Source of the DNA: Tetragonia tetragonoides
Lineage: Eukaryota > Streptophyta > Magnoliopsida > Caryophyllales > Aizoaceae
Direction: 5' to 3'
Assembly (NCBI GenBank): GCA_038025085.1
Contig: CM076150.1
Location: forward strand, 2,770,001-2,834,000
Length of the DNA: 64,000 nucleotides
Made by a program: the position numbers and the translations under genes. Below, piece by piece: positions 37,800 through 49,439 of this stretch. The notes beneath the pieces were generated by a model. It did not search any database. It saw only the letters and a program-made list of their open reading frames with translations, and had not been told where the DNA came from. Within the stretch, counting starts at the first letter, position 1. Every line of letters starts with the position of its first letter.

Positions 37800-38765
37800 T
37801 ATCTAGTAGCTTGCAAAAGTATGAGCTAAACATATATCTTTTGAAAGGAAAATAATTATGTTGACTGTTCGGATGCGATATTTAAGATTTTTATTCATTT
37901 AGCCAGACTATATACCCCTTGAGCTTTAAGTGAAACCGAGTGGAAGGATCACCAAAACTTTGAAAGCCCCTATATACAAAGAAAAAATAGAAAACTTGGA
38001 TTTCATTTTATTGGCTTTCTTGCTTTTCTGGCTAAAAATCAAAAGAAATCAATTGTTTGCCTTATACACTTTTATGAGACTATCCACAATGAGATGGATA
38101 TCACTTTTCATATAAAGTTGAATCACTTAATATACAAAGTAACCCATATTTTATGACAAGTACCCATAATTTTTTTAAAAAGTGACATTGTAACACTTAG
38201 AGATGGTTACACATAAGATTCAGTTTTTCCAACTCTCAACTACTAAACTATTTGTTGCACCAAAAAAACTACTAAACTATTTGGTAGATTATTTTCTTTT
38301 GTAGATAACTACAACTAATTTTGTGAAACTACTTTCCTCAGAAACAAATTTTGTGAAGCCACCATACCAGCTTTCAACCTGCAGATCGATACATTTGACA
38401 AAATTAGTTGTAGCTGTACCTGTCAAATGTAAATAGAGGAAAGACATTAGTAGAAAATTGCTAAAATTGTTATGAAATGGTAATAAACTAATTGCAGTTG
38501 TAATTGTAGTTGTAGCTGTAGGTGAAAGCGTGCATGGATAGCTTTCACAAAATTAGTTGTAGCTGCAAACAAAAAATAATATGGCAAACTGTTTGGTAAA
38601 GAGTAAAAAACACTAGCTACAAGCTGTAGTTTTTATTGAAAAGTTAGTTGTCGTGCCAAACATAGCCCTAATTTATTATTGGTAGCACCTTCCAACTATA
38701 TCTAGTAATTACTTTCATCCCAGACTTACCGATATAATTAATTTTGCGAAACATAGTCTTAGCTT

Positions 38766-39050
38766 TTTTTTGTTGGTAATACAAAAAGAGGGTGCAAGTG
38801 AATGTCGATCGAGCCACCCTCCGCTACGTAATGTTCGCACTCTCGTGTTTAATAGCGAACATATCAGACTAGCTTAACAACCAGAGCAAGCACTAACCCC
38901 GTCAACATAGCACCAATAAGAGGCTAATATAGTTCCTAGAAACCAGCAGGCACAATGCATAAGGGGAATGGAGATTCAAACCCATGACCTTACCTTACCA
39001 AACCATTTAAAAGTAAACTTGAAACTACTAGACCACCACCCTTGTTGATA
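38766..39050 (-). mobile_element. tRNA-derived SINE, copy A, perfect 17-bp TSD
   Basis: Direct repeats AAACATAGTCTTAGCTT at 38749-38765 and 39051-39067 bound the element. On the minus strand it starts ATCAACAAGGGTGGTGGTCT, has a box A-like GTGGTCTAGTAGT, a box B-like GGGTTTGAATCTCC, and ends in a short A-run. No coding. Copy B is at 40800-41072. Confidence 0.88.
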
Positions 39051-39067
39051 AAACATAGTCTTAGCTT

Positions 39068-40310
39068 GATCCCTCGTTAAACACCTTCCAAATAATTGAT
39101 ACATGGTGACATCAAACATGAACCCACAGCTCTCTTGTTTGACAAATTTAGGATGCTCTTCGAGTTGGAGAAAGGACCAAATAGGACTATTGAAATATGG
39201 TGTTATTATCTATCCATACATGTCAAATGTGCAATTGCTATTAAACTAATGAACTTACGTAAGCTAAATTGGATGACTTTATTGTAGGACCTTAGCAAGA
39301 CAACAAAGTATTAGGGATGAAAGGAATCGTGTTATGTTTAAATAATTCAATGTAGTACAATATACTCTAGCTTTCATAATCACCTTGATACCGTTCTATA
39401 GTGTGACATCATCAAAAAAATCATTTTTTTTTCTTCTATTCTCTCCTTTTACTTTTCTATGACGAGTTAACGATAGATCTTGATTCATGTGTGAAGAGGC
39501 GCACGATGTCTTCACTAATGAGAAATGATGATTTTATATTTTTTAAATTTGAAAATAAGTCTTTAAATTCAAGATAATTTGTTTAGATTAAATTCAAAGT
39601 ACCCATTATTATAGTAAAATAAATGACATTCTATCAAAAAAATACATTTATAAATCTTCAAAGTAAAACTTTTCACTCAAAAATAAAATTAAAACTAAAT
39701 CGCAAGTTTATTACTCATTTGTTAAAAAAAATTACTTACTGTTTTTTTTTTGAAAAAAAGCTAAAATGATTTTTTGTAGCTTTTAAAATTCAATTTGATA
39801 TATTCCCTCTATATAACTTCCGATAATTTTTAATACATTCTTTTAAAAATTTTAACATATAAATTTCAATGAACTTTACTAACGTTATACCAATAAAAAT
39901 ATACTTAGCAATTTTTTTTAATAATTATCAATGATATAAAAATTAAAAATAAACCAATTAAACCTCATATATGGAAGTAAAAGCAATATCCTTTGGAGAC
40001 AAAAAAGCAAAAAAAAAAGAGAAGAGAGTACTCTTATCTTGTGTAAGTGGTCTTATTTTAAAACTGCCTCATATAAGTTTTTGTGCTATTACAATAAGAA
40101 TTTATTTCGCCGATAATATTACGTATTTAATGACCAAAAATTGCTTAGCCAATATGTTATTAGATTCCTCATATAGATTAGTCGTCATATGTATCTCTAT
40201 GCAGTATGCGTAGCTAACTAAACCAATGTACAGAGAACTGACATAGGACACACCTCCTTTTCGCGCGTCACAACTCATAAAACTCATAATAGTACAAAAT
40301 ACCCACCACG
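39068..40310. other. Intergenic, no gene seen
   Basis: Very AT-rich, short frames only. Confidence 0.4.
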
Positions 40311-40317
40311 ATTCTTT

Positions 40318-40342
40318 CTCTTTCTCTCTCTCTCTCTCTCTC
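40318..40342. repeat. (CT)n microsatellite
   Basis: Run of TC/CT units. Confidence 0.85.
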
Positions 40343-40799
40343 TTCCCGCAATAAAACATTTCTTTTAATTTCTTTTTGTTTCTTCCTTTGTCCTTTTATG
40401 AGCTAGGAAGGGACACCACACCCCACGGTCTTTGGCCACTGATTCATTCAATTTTATTATCATTTTTCTACCCTCTAAAAGCGACATAACCCATTAGCTA
40501 TCTTCCCTAATGACATCTATAACCCTTTAACTTTTTTTTGGTTCACACGGGGTTATCTACCTAATAATTTTTTCCACAAATTTTTGCCTAATTTTATCAT
40601 TAGGAAGGACCCTAATCTCATCATAGGATGATATAAAGTGTGCAAATGGGGGAGGGGAAAGGAGAGAGAGTGGTGAGGAAGGAGAGAGAAAGGAGAGAAA
40701 GAGTAGGGAGGTTCCAACTGTTGAGATCATGATTTAACCATTGGACATTAGTTAAGGGTGGGTGATCCTTATCCACTCAATCATGTCCTATTTTTTTGC

Positions 40800-41072
40800 C
40801 GCTCATCAAAAAGAGGGTGCAAGTGAATGGCGAGCAAAGTATCCCTACTAAGTCATGTGCGGACTATCGTGTTCAATAGCAAACGTATCAGACTAACAAC
40901 ACAAACAACGCAAACACTGACGTCGTTAACGTGACACCAACAAGGTGGTAGTATAGTTCCTATAATCCAACATACACAAAGCATTGCTAATGAGGGATTC
41001 GAAACCCATGGCCTTGCCTTACCAAATCACCTAGGAGTAAGTTTGGAACCACTAGACCACCACCCTTGTTGT
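40800..41072 (-). mobile_element. tRNA-derived SINE, copy B
   Basis: Same family and orientation as 38766-39050: shared GGGTGCAAGTGAATG, ATCAGACTA, TATAGTTCCTA and CTAGACCACCACCCTTGTTG in order on the plus strand. The box B-like GGTTTCGAATCCCTC is better preserved than in copy A. No clear TSD. Confidence 0.8.
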
Positions 41073-41120
41073 TCACCCACCACCCTCCCTTGTTGGTCAA
41101 CCACACCCACTTGATATACC

Positions 41121-41377
41121 TAGAGCTGGCTAAATCAGAAACGCCTCGAACTCAACCTGCTAAAGGCCGACCGAATATGACCAGAAAAGACTCAACATAC
41201 TAATGACCTGAATTCAAAGATTGTGAGACAACATAGACTAGACCCGAACTCAAATTCGACATGATCCGAATATTTAGACCCGACATTAACCCGACTCGAT
41301 ATGACATCACCTACCAATGAACTGAACCCGAAGTAACCCGACCAGACCAAACCCGACTCACCCATTTGCTATGTCTA
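41121..41377. mobile_element. hAT-like MITE, diverged
   Basis: Ends TAGAGCTGGCTAA and, inverted, TAGACATAGCAAA recall the 10616-10864 element. The interior is an array of GAACCCGA/CCCGACT-like words. Flanks GATATACC and ATTGTACC match at only 5 of 8 positions. Confidence 0.5.
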
Positions 41378-41400
41378 ATTGTACCCAAACAAATTTAATA

Positions 41401-42539
41401 GGAAAATTTTCACTTTAATGCCCTGAGGTATTGTATAATCATTATTTGGTGACCTGTGTTTTTAATATTTCCATTTTGGTTACCTGAGATTTTTTAAAAA
41501 GTTTTACTTTGATTCTTTCTGTGACACCCGTTAAAATTTTCGGTTAGTTTGCTGACGTGGCTACTAAGTAAGCAAAAGGTATACTAACACACATGTCGAA
41601 TGACCAAAATACCCCCACTTATCAATTGAAGTAGACATTCAACATGACAGTACAATACTTCACCTTCAGCCATTTTTGACCTCACCAAATTCCCGAATCA
41701 ATCGAACCACCACCACTTCACCTTTAGCCACCCACCTCACTACCACCACCACCACCACCACCACCAAACTACCATTGCACCCTCCCGTACACCTCCTTTC
41801 CGCCCGTCACCACCCAGAAAACCGACGAGCCATCTCAACATCCAACCACCACCTCTTTTTCTCTGTCCTCTAAACGACTAAACCTCCATTAGCCACCACA
41901 TTTCTCTCTCATGCCTCCTCTCGCCCTTCCCTACCCCGGCGGGGTCCCCCCACCAAACCCACCAGAAAACCATGGTATTCCTTCGCAAATCTCGCATGAA
42001 TTTCGTCATCCTTATTCTAATCATTTATTTTTGCTCCTTCCTCCTCTAATTTTGGGTTCCCGCATTCTCGTCCTGTTCATTTTTCTACAAGAAACTAATG
42101 GTACTTGGGTGTGTAATAAGCAATTGAATGTTTCTAGGGCTCGGTTTCGTAAAAAACAAAGGCCACTTGTATTTCCAATCATCCTTTTCTTTCGTAGAGA
42201 ACAAAGGCCAGTTATTTAAATTGTTAGATTGGTGGAAAAATGGGTTTGCATTCTCTGGGCTGGTGTGAGGGGAAGTGGCGGTGGGGTGGTTTTGGGGGTG
42301 ACGGGAGAGTGCTAATTAATGGCTCTGTGGTTGAGGAGTAGATGGGGTACATCCAGGAAATGAATGGACCAGTTTACCCTTCAAATGGTAAGTAGTTAAC
42401 GGAAATGTTAACAGAGTAGACGGAAAACACGCAAGTGACACAAATTTAAATATCTCAGGTAACAAGTGAAAATATGAAAAATACAGGTCACCAAATAATG
42501 ATTACGCAATACCTCAGGGCATCAAAGTGAAAATTTTCC
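41401..42539. mobile_element. Mutator-like MITE, 9-bp TSD AATTTAATA
   Basis: An 1139-bp element with perfect 9-bp duplications (41392-41400, 42540-42548). The inverted ends start GGAAAATTTTCACTTT and stay similar for ~100 bp, including TGCCCTGAGGTATTG and ATCATTATTTGGTGACCTGT. The interior has a CAC-repeat and C-rich stretch; the frames there are low-complexity. No transposase. Confidence 0.9.
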
Positions 42540-42599
42540 AATTTAATAACAAGGTCCCTAGTTAAGGGTATAAAAGTGTTTTCCACCTATGTCCCTTTC

Positions 42600-44939
42600 A
42601 TTTAAAAAGTTTGCATTTGTCCAAATCAACCAATCAAAATCTTTTGCTTTGCTTACCTCACAAGGGTATTTTTGGCAAGTTGTTAAAATGGAGCATTTTT
42701 TGTCGCAAAATAAGAACCGCTAAAAATCCGTTTGCTTCAGTTTCATTGTCTTTCCACCTGTTTGTTTCATTCATAACTATTCTTGTTCTCTTTCTTTCTT
42801 TCTCCACTATCTCTTTCTCTCTTTTTTTTCTCTCTCCTTTATTCAGGATTTTAATGGGTTCTGTTCTCTGAAGTAATCTATCTAATCTGTAATCTGCCAA
42901 CGCTTGATAGATCTGGAAAGCTTCATATCTTTTCACGGTATTTATTCATATATATATATACACCTCACTTATTTCTGCTTTGATCCTTGTCAATTTTGTA
43001 CATTTATTCCTCTTTTGTTTTTGTTTCTGTTTTTTAAAGCTCATTAATATCTGGGTTTGTTTTTGTCTAGTGCACTTATTCCTTGTTGGGTTTTTTTATT
43101 CTTTTTTTTTTTCATTTTTTTTCCTGATGGGTGTTCTTTGTTGGTGTTCATTGGAGTGTGAATTTTAGTGGGTAGTTAATGGATTGAGCTAAATGGTTTC
43201 AATATCTTAATTGGTAAATATGTTAAATTGTTTGGTTATAATGGATTATACAGTTACAAGTTCACAACTTTGAATTGTAAATGAATTTTAAGTTTTAGCA
43301 GTTATCATTGATTAGATTAATTATTGGACATGTAAGCTTTGAGTTGAATTTATAAAATTATGAGCTATATGATATCACTGCCTAATTTCACTACTTTTTT
43401 TTTTTTTTACTGCAATAACAACCACTGGGTATGGATTTGGTCTGGGGAGGTTTGGATGTAAGCTATAGTTATTCCATTGCATATTGATATAATAGTTTGA
43501 TGTTGGTTAAAAGTTTGAAATAGAAAAGAGAACTGTGATGTTATCAGTGTGTGATAATTTAAAGGAGTCTTGAAGGTAAGATAGGAAGTTCAGTTGGATC
43601 CGACTTATGATTATTTTTCAGGGATTATATGACCTTGAAAAGTCATTGTAAAAGTTTTTGTTGACTTGTTTAATGAAAGAATCTTACATAGCTTACAAGT
43701 TACAATCTATCAGTTAATGGAAGGATAAAAAGGATGTTTATTTCTGGATCAGGGATGGATGGTCGGTTGAATTATTGGTTTTACCAATTCAAAATGCGCG
43801 AATTGATAAAAAAAAAAATTACCCTTCCTTCCATTTCCAGTCTTTTTTTATTGTGTTTCTTTCTGTTTTTTGTTTATTTTTACTTGTGATTTTGCAAGAG
43901 GACTTATCCTTCTTGGTCTCCCAGTTTTGAATTGCCTGTTAATCTTTACGGATTTGACAATTATTTTTTTAAAAAAACTTCTTTTTAGTGTTAATAAAGT
44001 TTTACAAAGTAGCATAGCTTTTTCAAAGGCCATTCTTTGAAATCCATTTAAACCTCATGATGTGTAGTTTTAGACGCGGCCATTTTCAAATCAATAAAAT
44101 GAACTTCTTCAATTGAAAGATGTTACTCATGAATTTACCTTATGCCGGAGGTAGTGCAAGCCTCATCACATTTTTGCTTATCCAATTCGACATGAGCAAG
44201 TTGGTAATTTTTTTGGCTAGGGATCATGTCCACTATGTAGATTCTTTTTTATGCTTCCACTGTAGCACATGACATGAGGGCTCTTCTGCAACATTTCACT
44301 GCAGCATAACATTTTACGTGGAAAAGATTAAAAGTTAGTAAGCCATGCTGCGATGGTTTATTGCCAAAAGGGGAACTTACTGAATTTGAAGGGTTTTTTT
44401 TTACTATTTTATCCAAGGTTTGATGATCTACTGAGACTTGAGATCTCATTCAGTGTGCTTTCATCCGTTACTTGCATTCTGATTCTCTCTTTTTGAAATT
44501 TATGTTAGCTTAACTTGCAGTTGGAACTTCACAACTTGCTCTATATTTCTTAGATTCCTCTTCATGCTTAGAAATACTTCCTTTCCTCTTTGTTTTACTA
44601 ACTTGTAAAGTTGTAACAATCCTTGTTTTGCTAGGTTGATAATCATAACCTTTGACCTGTGGGGCTTGTCAGATTTCTGGGCCTTATTGATGATGAGTTT
44701 TGCTCTAAACTTTTATCAGTACCCATGCAATAGCCTGGAATAGGCTGTTGTTTTGCCCGCAGAAGTAATTGATATGGATAGATCAGACACTTCTGGTTTT
44801 GTTAGTGGTGGAGATTTCTTGTTCAAACATTTAGTGGGTGCTCATTTAATTCGTTTGTATGTAATAGAGGCTTGTGGCTGAGATTGTACTATTATTTTCT
44901 CTTCTTTCTCTTTGGCTCTTGAGGTGTAGGTTTTGGAAG
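42600..44939 (+). promoter_or_regulatory. Promoter, leader and likely 5'-UTR intron of the HGGGK-repeat gene
   Basis: A CT-rich leader-like stretch at 42770-42860 is followed by a possible donor (CACG/GTATTT at 42937/42938), ~2 kb of T-rich intron-like sequence, and an acceptor GAGGTGTAG/G at 44929/44930 just 10 bp before the start codon. No coding exon is seen between. The junctions are inferred. Confidence 0.45.
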
Positions 44940-46853
44940 ATGGATCTTAATGGAAATGGAGTATATTCCTCTTGGTTTGGTGAATTCGGGAAAAACGACA
45001 ACTTCGGTGATACCACTTTGCGCTTGGACTGCCTTGGCTATGAGAAGGACAGTAGCTCCCAATTTGTAAACAATCAAAATGATCCTGCGGTGGTTACTGC
45101 CATGAAGTCTGATGACGGTTGCAAATTGGTACTTGGATTAGGACCTACCCCAAGGGTCTACTCTGAAGGTAAACAAAGCAAGGGATCATCCATATCACTG
45201 GTTCATGGATTGTCAGGCGATGGTGATTCGAGCTTGAAACTTGGACTTTCAGGAGGAACCGAGAACTTCTTTGGATCTGTTGAATTTTCAACTTCATCTA
45301 GAAGTGGCCTGGATGCACATCGTTTCATGAGCCAAGTTGCTGCTAATGTTCCAAAGCATTGTATTCCTGTTGCTGATGAGGGTTCTACTTCTGCGAAGAA
45401 ATCAGGTGGCTATATGCCATCACTTCTTTTGGCTCCTACTATTAGAAGGGATTGCGAACAATCCCCTGCACAGATGTGGGAAATTTTGGAGTTCGGTGCG
45501 AAGTCCTCTTCTGATCAATCTCAGTTGGTTTCTGAGCCTTCTAATACCACGAGTTACACAAATGGCACCATCAATGAGCCTTCAGGTGCTGTATCATCTA
45601 TGGACAATAGGCCCCACAACATCAAGAGATGCAGATTCATGGGCTGTACAAAAGGAGCACGAGGAGCAACAGGTCTATGTATTGGTCATGGTGGAGGGCA
45701 GAGATGCCAAAAGCCTGGATGTAATAAGGGTGCAGAAAGCCGTACTGCTTACTGCAAGGCCCATGGAGGAGGCAAGAGGTGTCAGCACTTAGGTTGCACT
45801 AAAAGTGCGGAGGGAAAGACGGACTATTGCATTGCCCATGGTGGGGGCCGACGATGTGGGTATCCTGGGGGTTGCCACAAAGCGGCACGGGGCAAGTCGG
45901 GGCTTTGCATCCGACACGGTGGGGGTAAGAGATGTAAGGTGGAAGAATGTACTAGGAGCGCTGAAGGGCAGGCCGGGCTTTGCATCTCTCATGGGGGTGG
46001 ACGCCGTTGCCAGTTTTCAGGTTGTGCAAAAGGTGCTCAAGGTAGCACCATGTTCTGCAAAGCGCATGGAGGTGGAAAGCGTTGCGTATTTGCTGGGTGT
46101 ACCAAGGGTGCTGAGGGGAGCACGCCGTTGTGCAAAGCACATGGTGGGGGTAAGCGTTGCATGTTTGATGGTGGTGGGATTTGCCCGAAGAGTGTTCATG
46201 GTGGCACAAACTTTTGTGTGGCCCATGGTGGTGGCAAGAGGTGTGCAGTTCCCGGTTGCACAAAGAGTGCACGTGGTCGTACTGATTGCTGTGTTAGGCA
46301 TGGTGGGGGAAAACGGTGCAAGGTTGAGAACTGTGGGAAAAGTGCCCAAGGGAGCACTGATTTCTGCAAAGCCCATGGGGGTGGCAAACGGTGCAGTTGG
46401 GGTGGAGGGAAGTGTGAGAAATTTGCTAGGGGGAGGAGTGGCTTATGTGCGGCTCACAGCAGCATGGCTCAGGAGAGAGAAAAGAACAAGCAGGGCATGA
46501 TTGGGCCAGGCCTATTCCATGGCCTTGTATCTGGTGCTTCCTCCACTGTCGCTAGCAGTTTCGACAACAGGAATTCCTCATCTGGGATGAGTGTAATCTC
46601 TGATTCTGGAGATTCAGTGGGAAGACCAGATAAACGACAACAACTCATACCCCCTGAGGTTCTAGTTCCTCTGTCAATGAAATCTACCTCATCTTATTCG
46701 GTGCAGACGAATGCTGATGAACAGGACCAACGATGCAATGTTGATAGTAGCAGGAACAGTTTCGGCTTTTTACTTCCAGAAGGTAGGGTTCATGGCGGAG
46801 GTCTAATGTCGTTGTTCGGAGGGAACCTGAATAAGTCTGTGCATAGGGTATGA
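44940..46853 (+). CDS. WRKY19-type Cys/His HGGGK-repeat protein
   Basis: A single uninterrupted frame of 637 residues; the start is the first ATG (44940), since the upstream extension has only a GTG. Residues ~230-507 hold eleven tandem units of about 25 residues, pattern RC-x(4-6)-C-x-K-(S/G)-A-x-G-x-T-x(2)-C-x(3)-HGGGK, so each offers three Cys and one His as a likely metal site. These units match the zinc-finger-like repeats of WRKY19-type plant proteins, but there is no WRKY domain here. The N-terminal part has two LxLxL motifs (LVLGL 63-67, LKLGL 99-103) of the kind that recruit co-repressors. The C-terminal ~130 residues are Ser/Gly-rich and end LFGGNLNKSVHRV. Nuclear, DNA- or protein-binding regulatory role is inferred; no biochemical role is certain. 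Confidence 0.9.
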   Translation: MDLNGNGVYSSWFGEFGKNDNFGDTTLRLDCLGYEKDSSSQFVNNQNDPAVVTAMKSDDGCKLVLGLGPTPRVYSEGKQSKGSSISLVHGLSGDGDSSLKLGLSGGTENFFGSVEFSTSSRSGLDAHRFMSQVAANVPKHCIPVADEGSTSAKKSGGYMPSLLLAPTIRRDCEQSPAQMWEILEFGAKSSSDQSQLVSEPSNTTSYTNGTINEPSGAVSSMDNRPHNIKRCRFMGCTKGARGATGLCIGHGGGQRCQKPGCNKGAESRTAYCKAHGGGKRCQHLGCTKSAEGKTDYCIAHGGGRRCGYPGGCHKAARGKSGLCIRHGGGKRCKVEECTRSAEGQAGLCISHGGGRRCQFSGCAKGAQGSTMFCKAHGGGKRCVFAGCTKGAEGSTPLCKAHGGGKRCMFDGGGICPKSVHGGTNFCVAHGGGKRCAVPGCTKSARGRTDCCVRHGGGKRCKVENCGKSAQGSTDFCKAHGGGKRCSWGGGKCEKFARGRSGLCAAHSSMAQEREKNKQGMIGPGLFHGLVSGASSTVASSFDNRNSSSGMSVISDSGDSVGRPDKRQQLIPPEVLVPLSMKSTSSYSVQTNADEQDQRCNVDSSRNSFGFLLPEGRVHGGGLMSLFGGNLNKSVHRV

Positions 46854-47110
46854 AGTAGGAAGCAGCGTGATGCTAGTTTTACTCGGTTCCATCTTCAATC
46901 GAGGTTTTTTTTCCTCCCCCTCTCCCCCTTCTTGTATTCATGTAATTGTGTATAAAGCTCGAACTCATATTGGTAGTCTGTACAAATAGTTTCTTGTGTA
47001 CTATGGTCATATGGCGCTTATTGTGCATCACCATTATTGTAGAGTAAATATTCAGCTTCACTGTGCATTACTTTGTAACATTGTCCAGAATAAGATATAT
47101 TTGCTGTTAG
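46854..47110 (+). other. 3' UTR of the HGGGK-repeat gene
   Basis: T-rich sequence after the stop with an AATAAG signal-like word near 47090. The exact end is not fixed. Confidence 0.4.
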
Positions 47111-47508
47111 TGTTACGCTAGTAAAGTGGTTTTTTTGGTCCATAATCTAGTCCCAGTTGTGTTGTAATGTTTTATCCTTTTGGCAGTGTCCCTTATTGAG
47201 TTAGATATTGAAATTATTTCATATTTTCAATTATTATGTAGCTAGAAGAGGGGGACAAGAGCATCGCTTTTGAACTGGGCCACATATTATGTGGTTTTCA
47301 TTCATGCTACTGTCTACAACAAACAGATAGGTGAGTACAACATGCACAGCGCTATGATATGTGGGATGAACCAAACCTCCCTATTCTTGTAGTCTCTCCT
47401 CTCGTAGGTCGGGTTCGGGTTATATTTTGGGTCACTGGATAGTGGTAAAGCACATTAAAAATGATGTGAAATGATAAAAAATAACTTTTTATACCAAAAA
47501 TAAAAAAG

Positions 47509-49341
47509 GAATTGCTTAATGTAAATCACAAATTACTCAATGTAAATTTTTCTTCCCAAAATACCCTTAGCATTTTCTGTTAGGGATTTTGTTCCACGCC
47601 AATATTAGTAGAATTGGTAGACTATAATTACTAGAATAATGGTATGAAGATTTTGGTTATTTTGGAAAGAAGTGATACGGCAACAATTTGTGAGGAGGTA
47701 GAAGACAATGTTTTGTAGAAGTTTGGCAGCGTATGGGATGTTGAGCGGCAAGTAACGGCCAGGAGTAACTTTGGTATTTTGGTAGTAGAATAACCTTAAG
47801 ATTGGTAGGGAGAATATTATAGTATTTAGTAGAGTTATTGTGTTAGTAGAGTTGCCTAATTGTGTAGGTAATTGAGTTTAAGAAGGTAGTAGTTATATGG
47901 AAAGAGGAGTCTTTATGGAGGCCTTATAAATATAGGTAGTGGTAGATTGGAGAAGTTGGCTTTGCCCCAAGGTAGAGAGAGAGCTCTCTTGTTGCAGTTG
48001 AAGAGTTGAAGGGTTTGTAGCTTTTCCCAAAAGCTATGTGAGGTGTGAGTGTGCGGGTGTGTAGAAAGCCCAGCGAGTGATGCAGAGGGTTTCTAGCTTT
48101 GACCTCAAAAGCTATGTGGAGGGTTTCTAGCTTTGACCTCAAAAGCTAGGTTATGAAGTGGGGGACGGTTTTGTGGCTTTCTCGTGCATAAAGCCATATA
48201 TGGGGTAGTAGTAGTTGAGGTGAGAGTCCAATTGTATGAAGGGCAAAAGTGAGGATTGAGTTGGGTAGATTATTTCAATACATTAGCTAGAGGAGATTGG
48301 GATGTTAGTGTGTTGACGTATGTCGTTGTACTCACTCTTTGTCAATGTTAGTGGACTAGTAGTGGTTCGTGGTTTTTCCCCTAGTTGAGAGAGGTTTTCC
48401 AAGTTAAATATTGTGTGTGCTATTTATCTTGTGTATTTTATATTATTGTGCTTCCGCTGTGGTTAAAGTAGTATGGTAGTGGGGCATAAAATCCCCAACA
48501 TTTTCCTTACTCTTTCCTTCCCTCCTCTTCTGTCTCTGTAAATTTTTCCACTCCTTCACTTTTGTGGTGAACTGGTGTTGTCCAACAGAACATGGCTTGG
48601 GCTTGGTGGCCGTTGGGTTCGCCGGAGTGGTTGGGTCGATGGGCGTTCGCCGGATGGGGCGGGTCGTGGGGTGGAGGCTGGGGTTGTGGCGTGGGGGCGG
48701 GGTCGTGGGGTGGAGGCTGGTGGCGTGGGGTGGGGGCGGGTGGTCAGGGAGAGAGGAGGCGACATGGAGGTGCGGGTTCGTGGGGTGGAGGTTGGGCCGT
48801 GGCGTGGGGTTGAGGCGGGGTCGTGGGGTGGAGACGGTGGCTGGGGATACGGTTCTGATTTCATTTTTTTTTTTTTCTAGTGGTTAAAAATACCTACTTA
48901 ATTAATTGTAAAAAAAAAAAAAAAACGCAAAACCCGCCCCTCCCCTGCTCACCGACAACCCCACATCACCAGCACCACCCCCACCACCGCCCAACCCCAC
49001 CACCGCCCCACCCCGCCGGCCCCTCCAAGCCCCAACACGAACTCAAAACCCAAATTCTCTCTCCACAAAAATCTACCACCCCACAAAAACCCAAAACAAT
49101 TAATAATTTGTAAAAAAACTAAATCTAAATTATAATAATTACTCCAATATCATTAATAATTTCTTCAAAGATATTGTCTAAATGAAAAAATCATCCATAT
49201 TGATTCACTAGAATGGATGATGAGAGAAAGGGAGAAAATGAAGAAGGGAAGACTCCTTTACAAATAAAAAGGGTAGTTTGGGAAATTTTGTGTCAAAAAG
49301 ATTTACGTTAAGCAATTTGCGATTTACGTTAAGCAACTTGG
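47509..49341. mobile_element. Mutator-like MITE, TTGCTTAA family, copy 2
   Basis: Inverted ends share TTGCTTAAYGTAAATC and continue to matching CCCAAAMTACCC words. Flanks ATAAAAAAG (47500-47508) and ATAAAAAAA (49342-49350) are a 9-bp duplication with one change. The 1833 bp include a nested 923-bp solo LTR, so the element proper is ~0.9 kb, close to copy 1 at 26806-27566. The interior GTGGGG-rich frames are low-complexity, not genes. Confidence 0.78.
47578..48500 (+). mobile_element. Solo LTR nested in a MITE
   Basis: A 923-bp TG...CA element with inverted termini TGTTAGGGATTTTGTTCCAC and TGTTGGGGATTTTATGCCCC, flanked by perfect 5-bp TTTTC duplications (47573-47577, 48501-48505). It contains a TATAAATA-like box near 47925. 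No internal retroelement genes, so it is a solo LTR (or LTR-only derivative). Confidence 0.85.
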
Positions 49342-49439
49342 ATAAAAAAAACGGGTATGAGTTTGGTTCAGGTTCAAATCGTGTCTGAGTGACTTCAGAT
49401 TTCTATAAGTAATTTCCGATCGAATTGAGTCAGCTATTG

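Noticed and set aside
44874..44939. 22-residue N-terminal extension of the HGGGK-repeat protein
   Set aside because: It would start at GTG, and a splice acceptor lies inside it; the ATG at 44940 is preferred.
45337..46500. Long frames overlapping the HGGGK-repeat gene on both strands
   Set aside because: They are shadows of the Cys/His repeat in other frames, with periodic composition and no family match.
48556..48887. Overlapping 70-107 codon frames in G-rich DNA
   Set aside because: Low-complexity frames on both strands inside a Mutator-like MITE.
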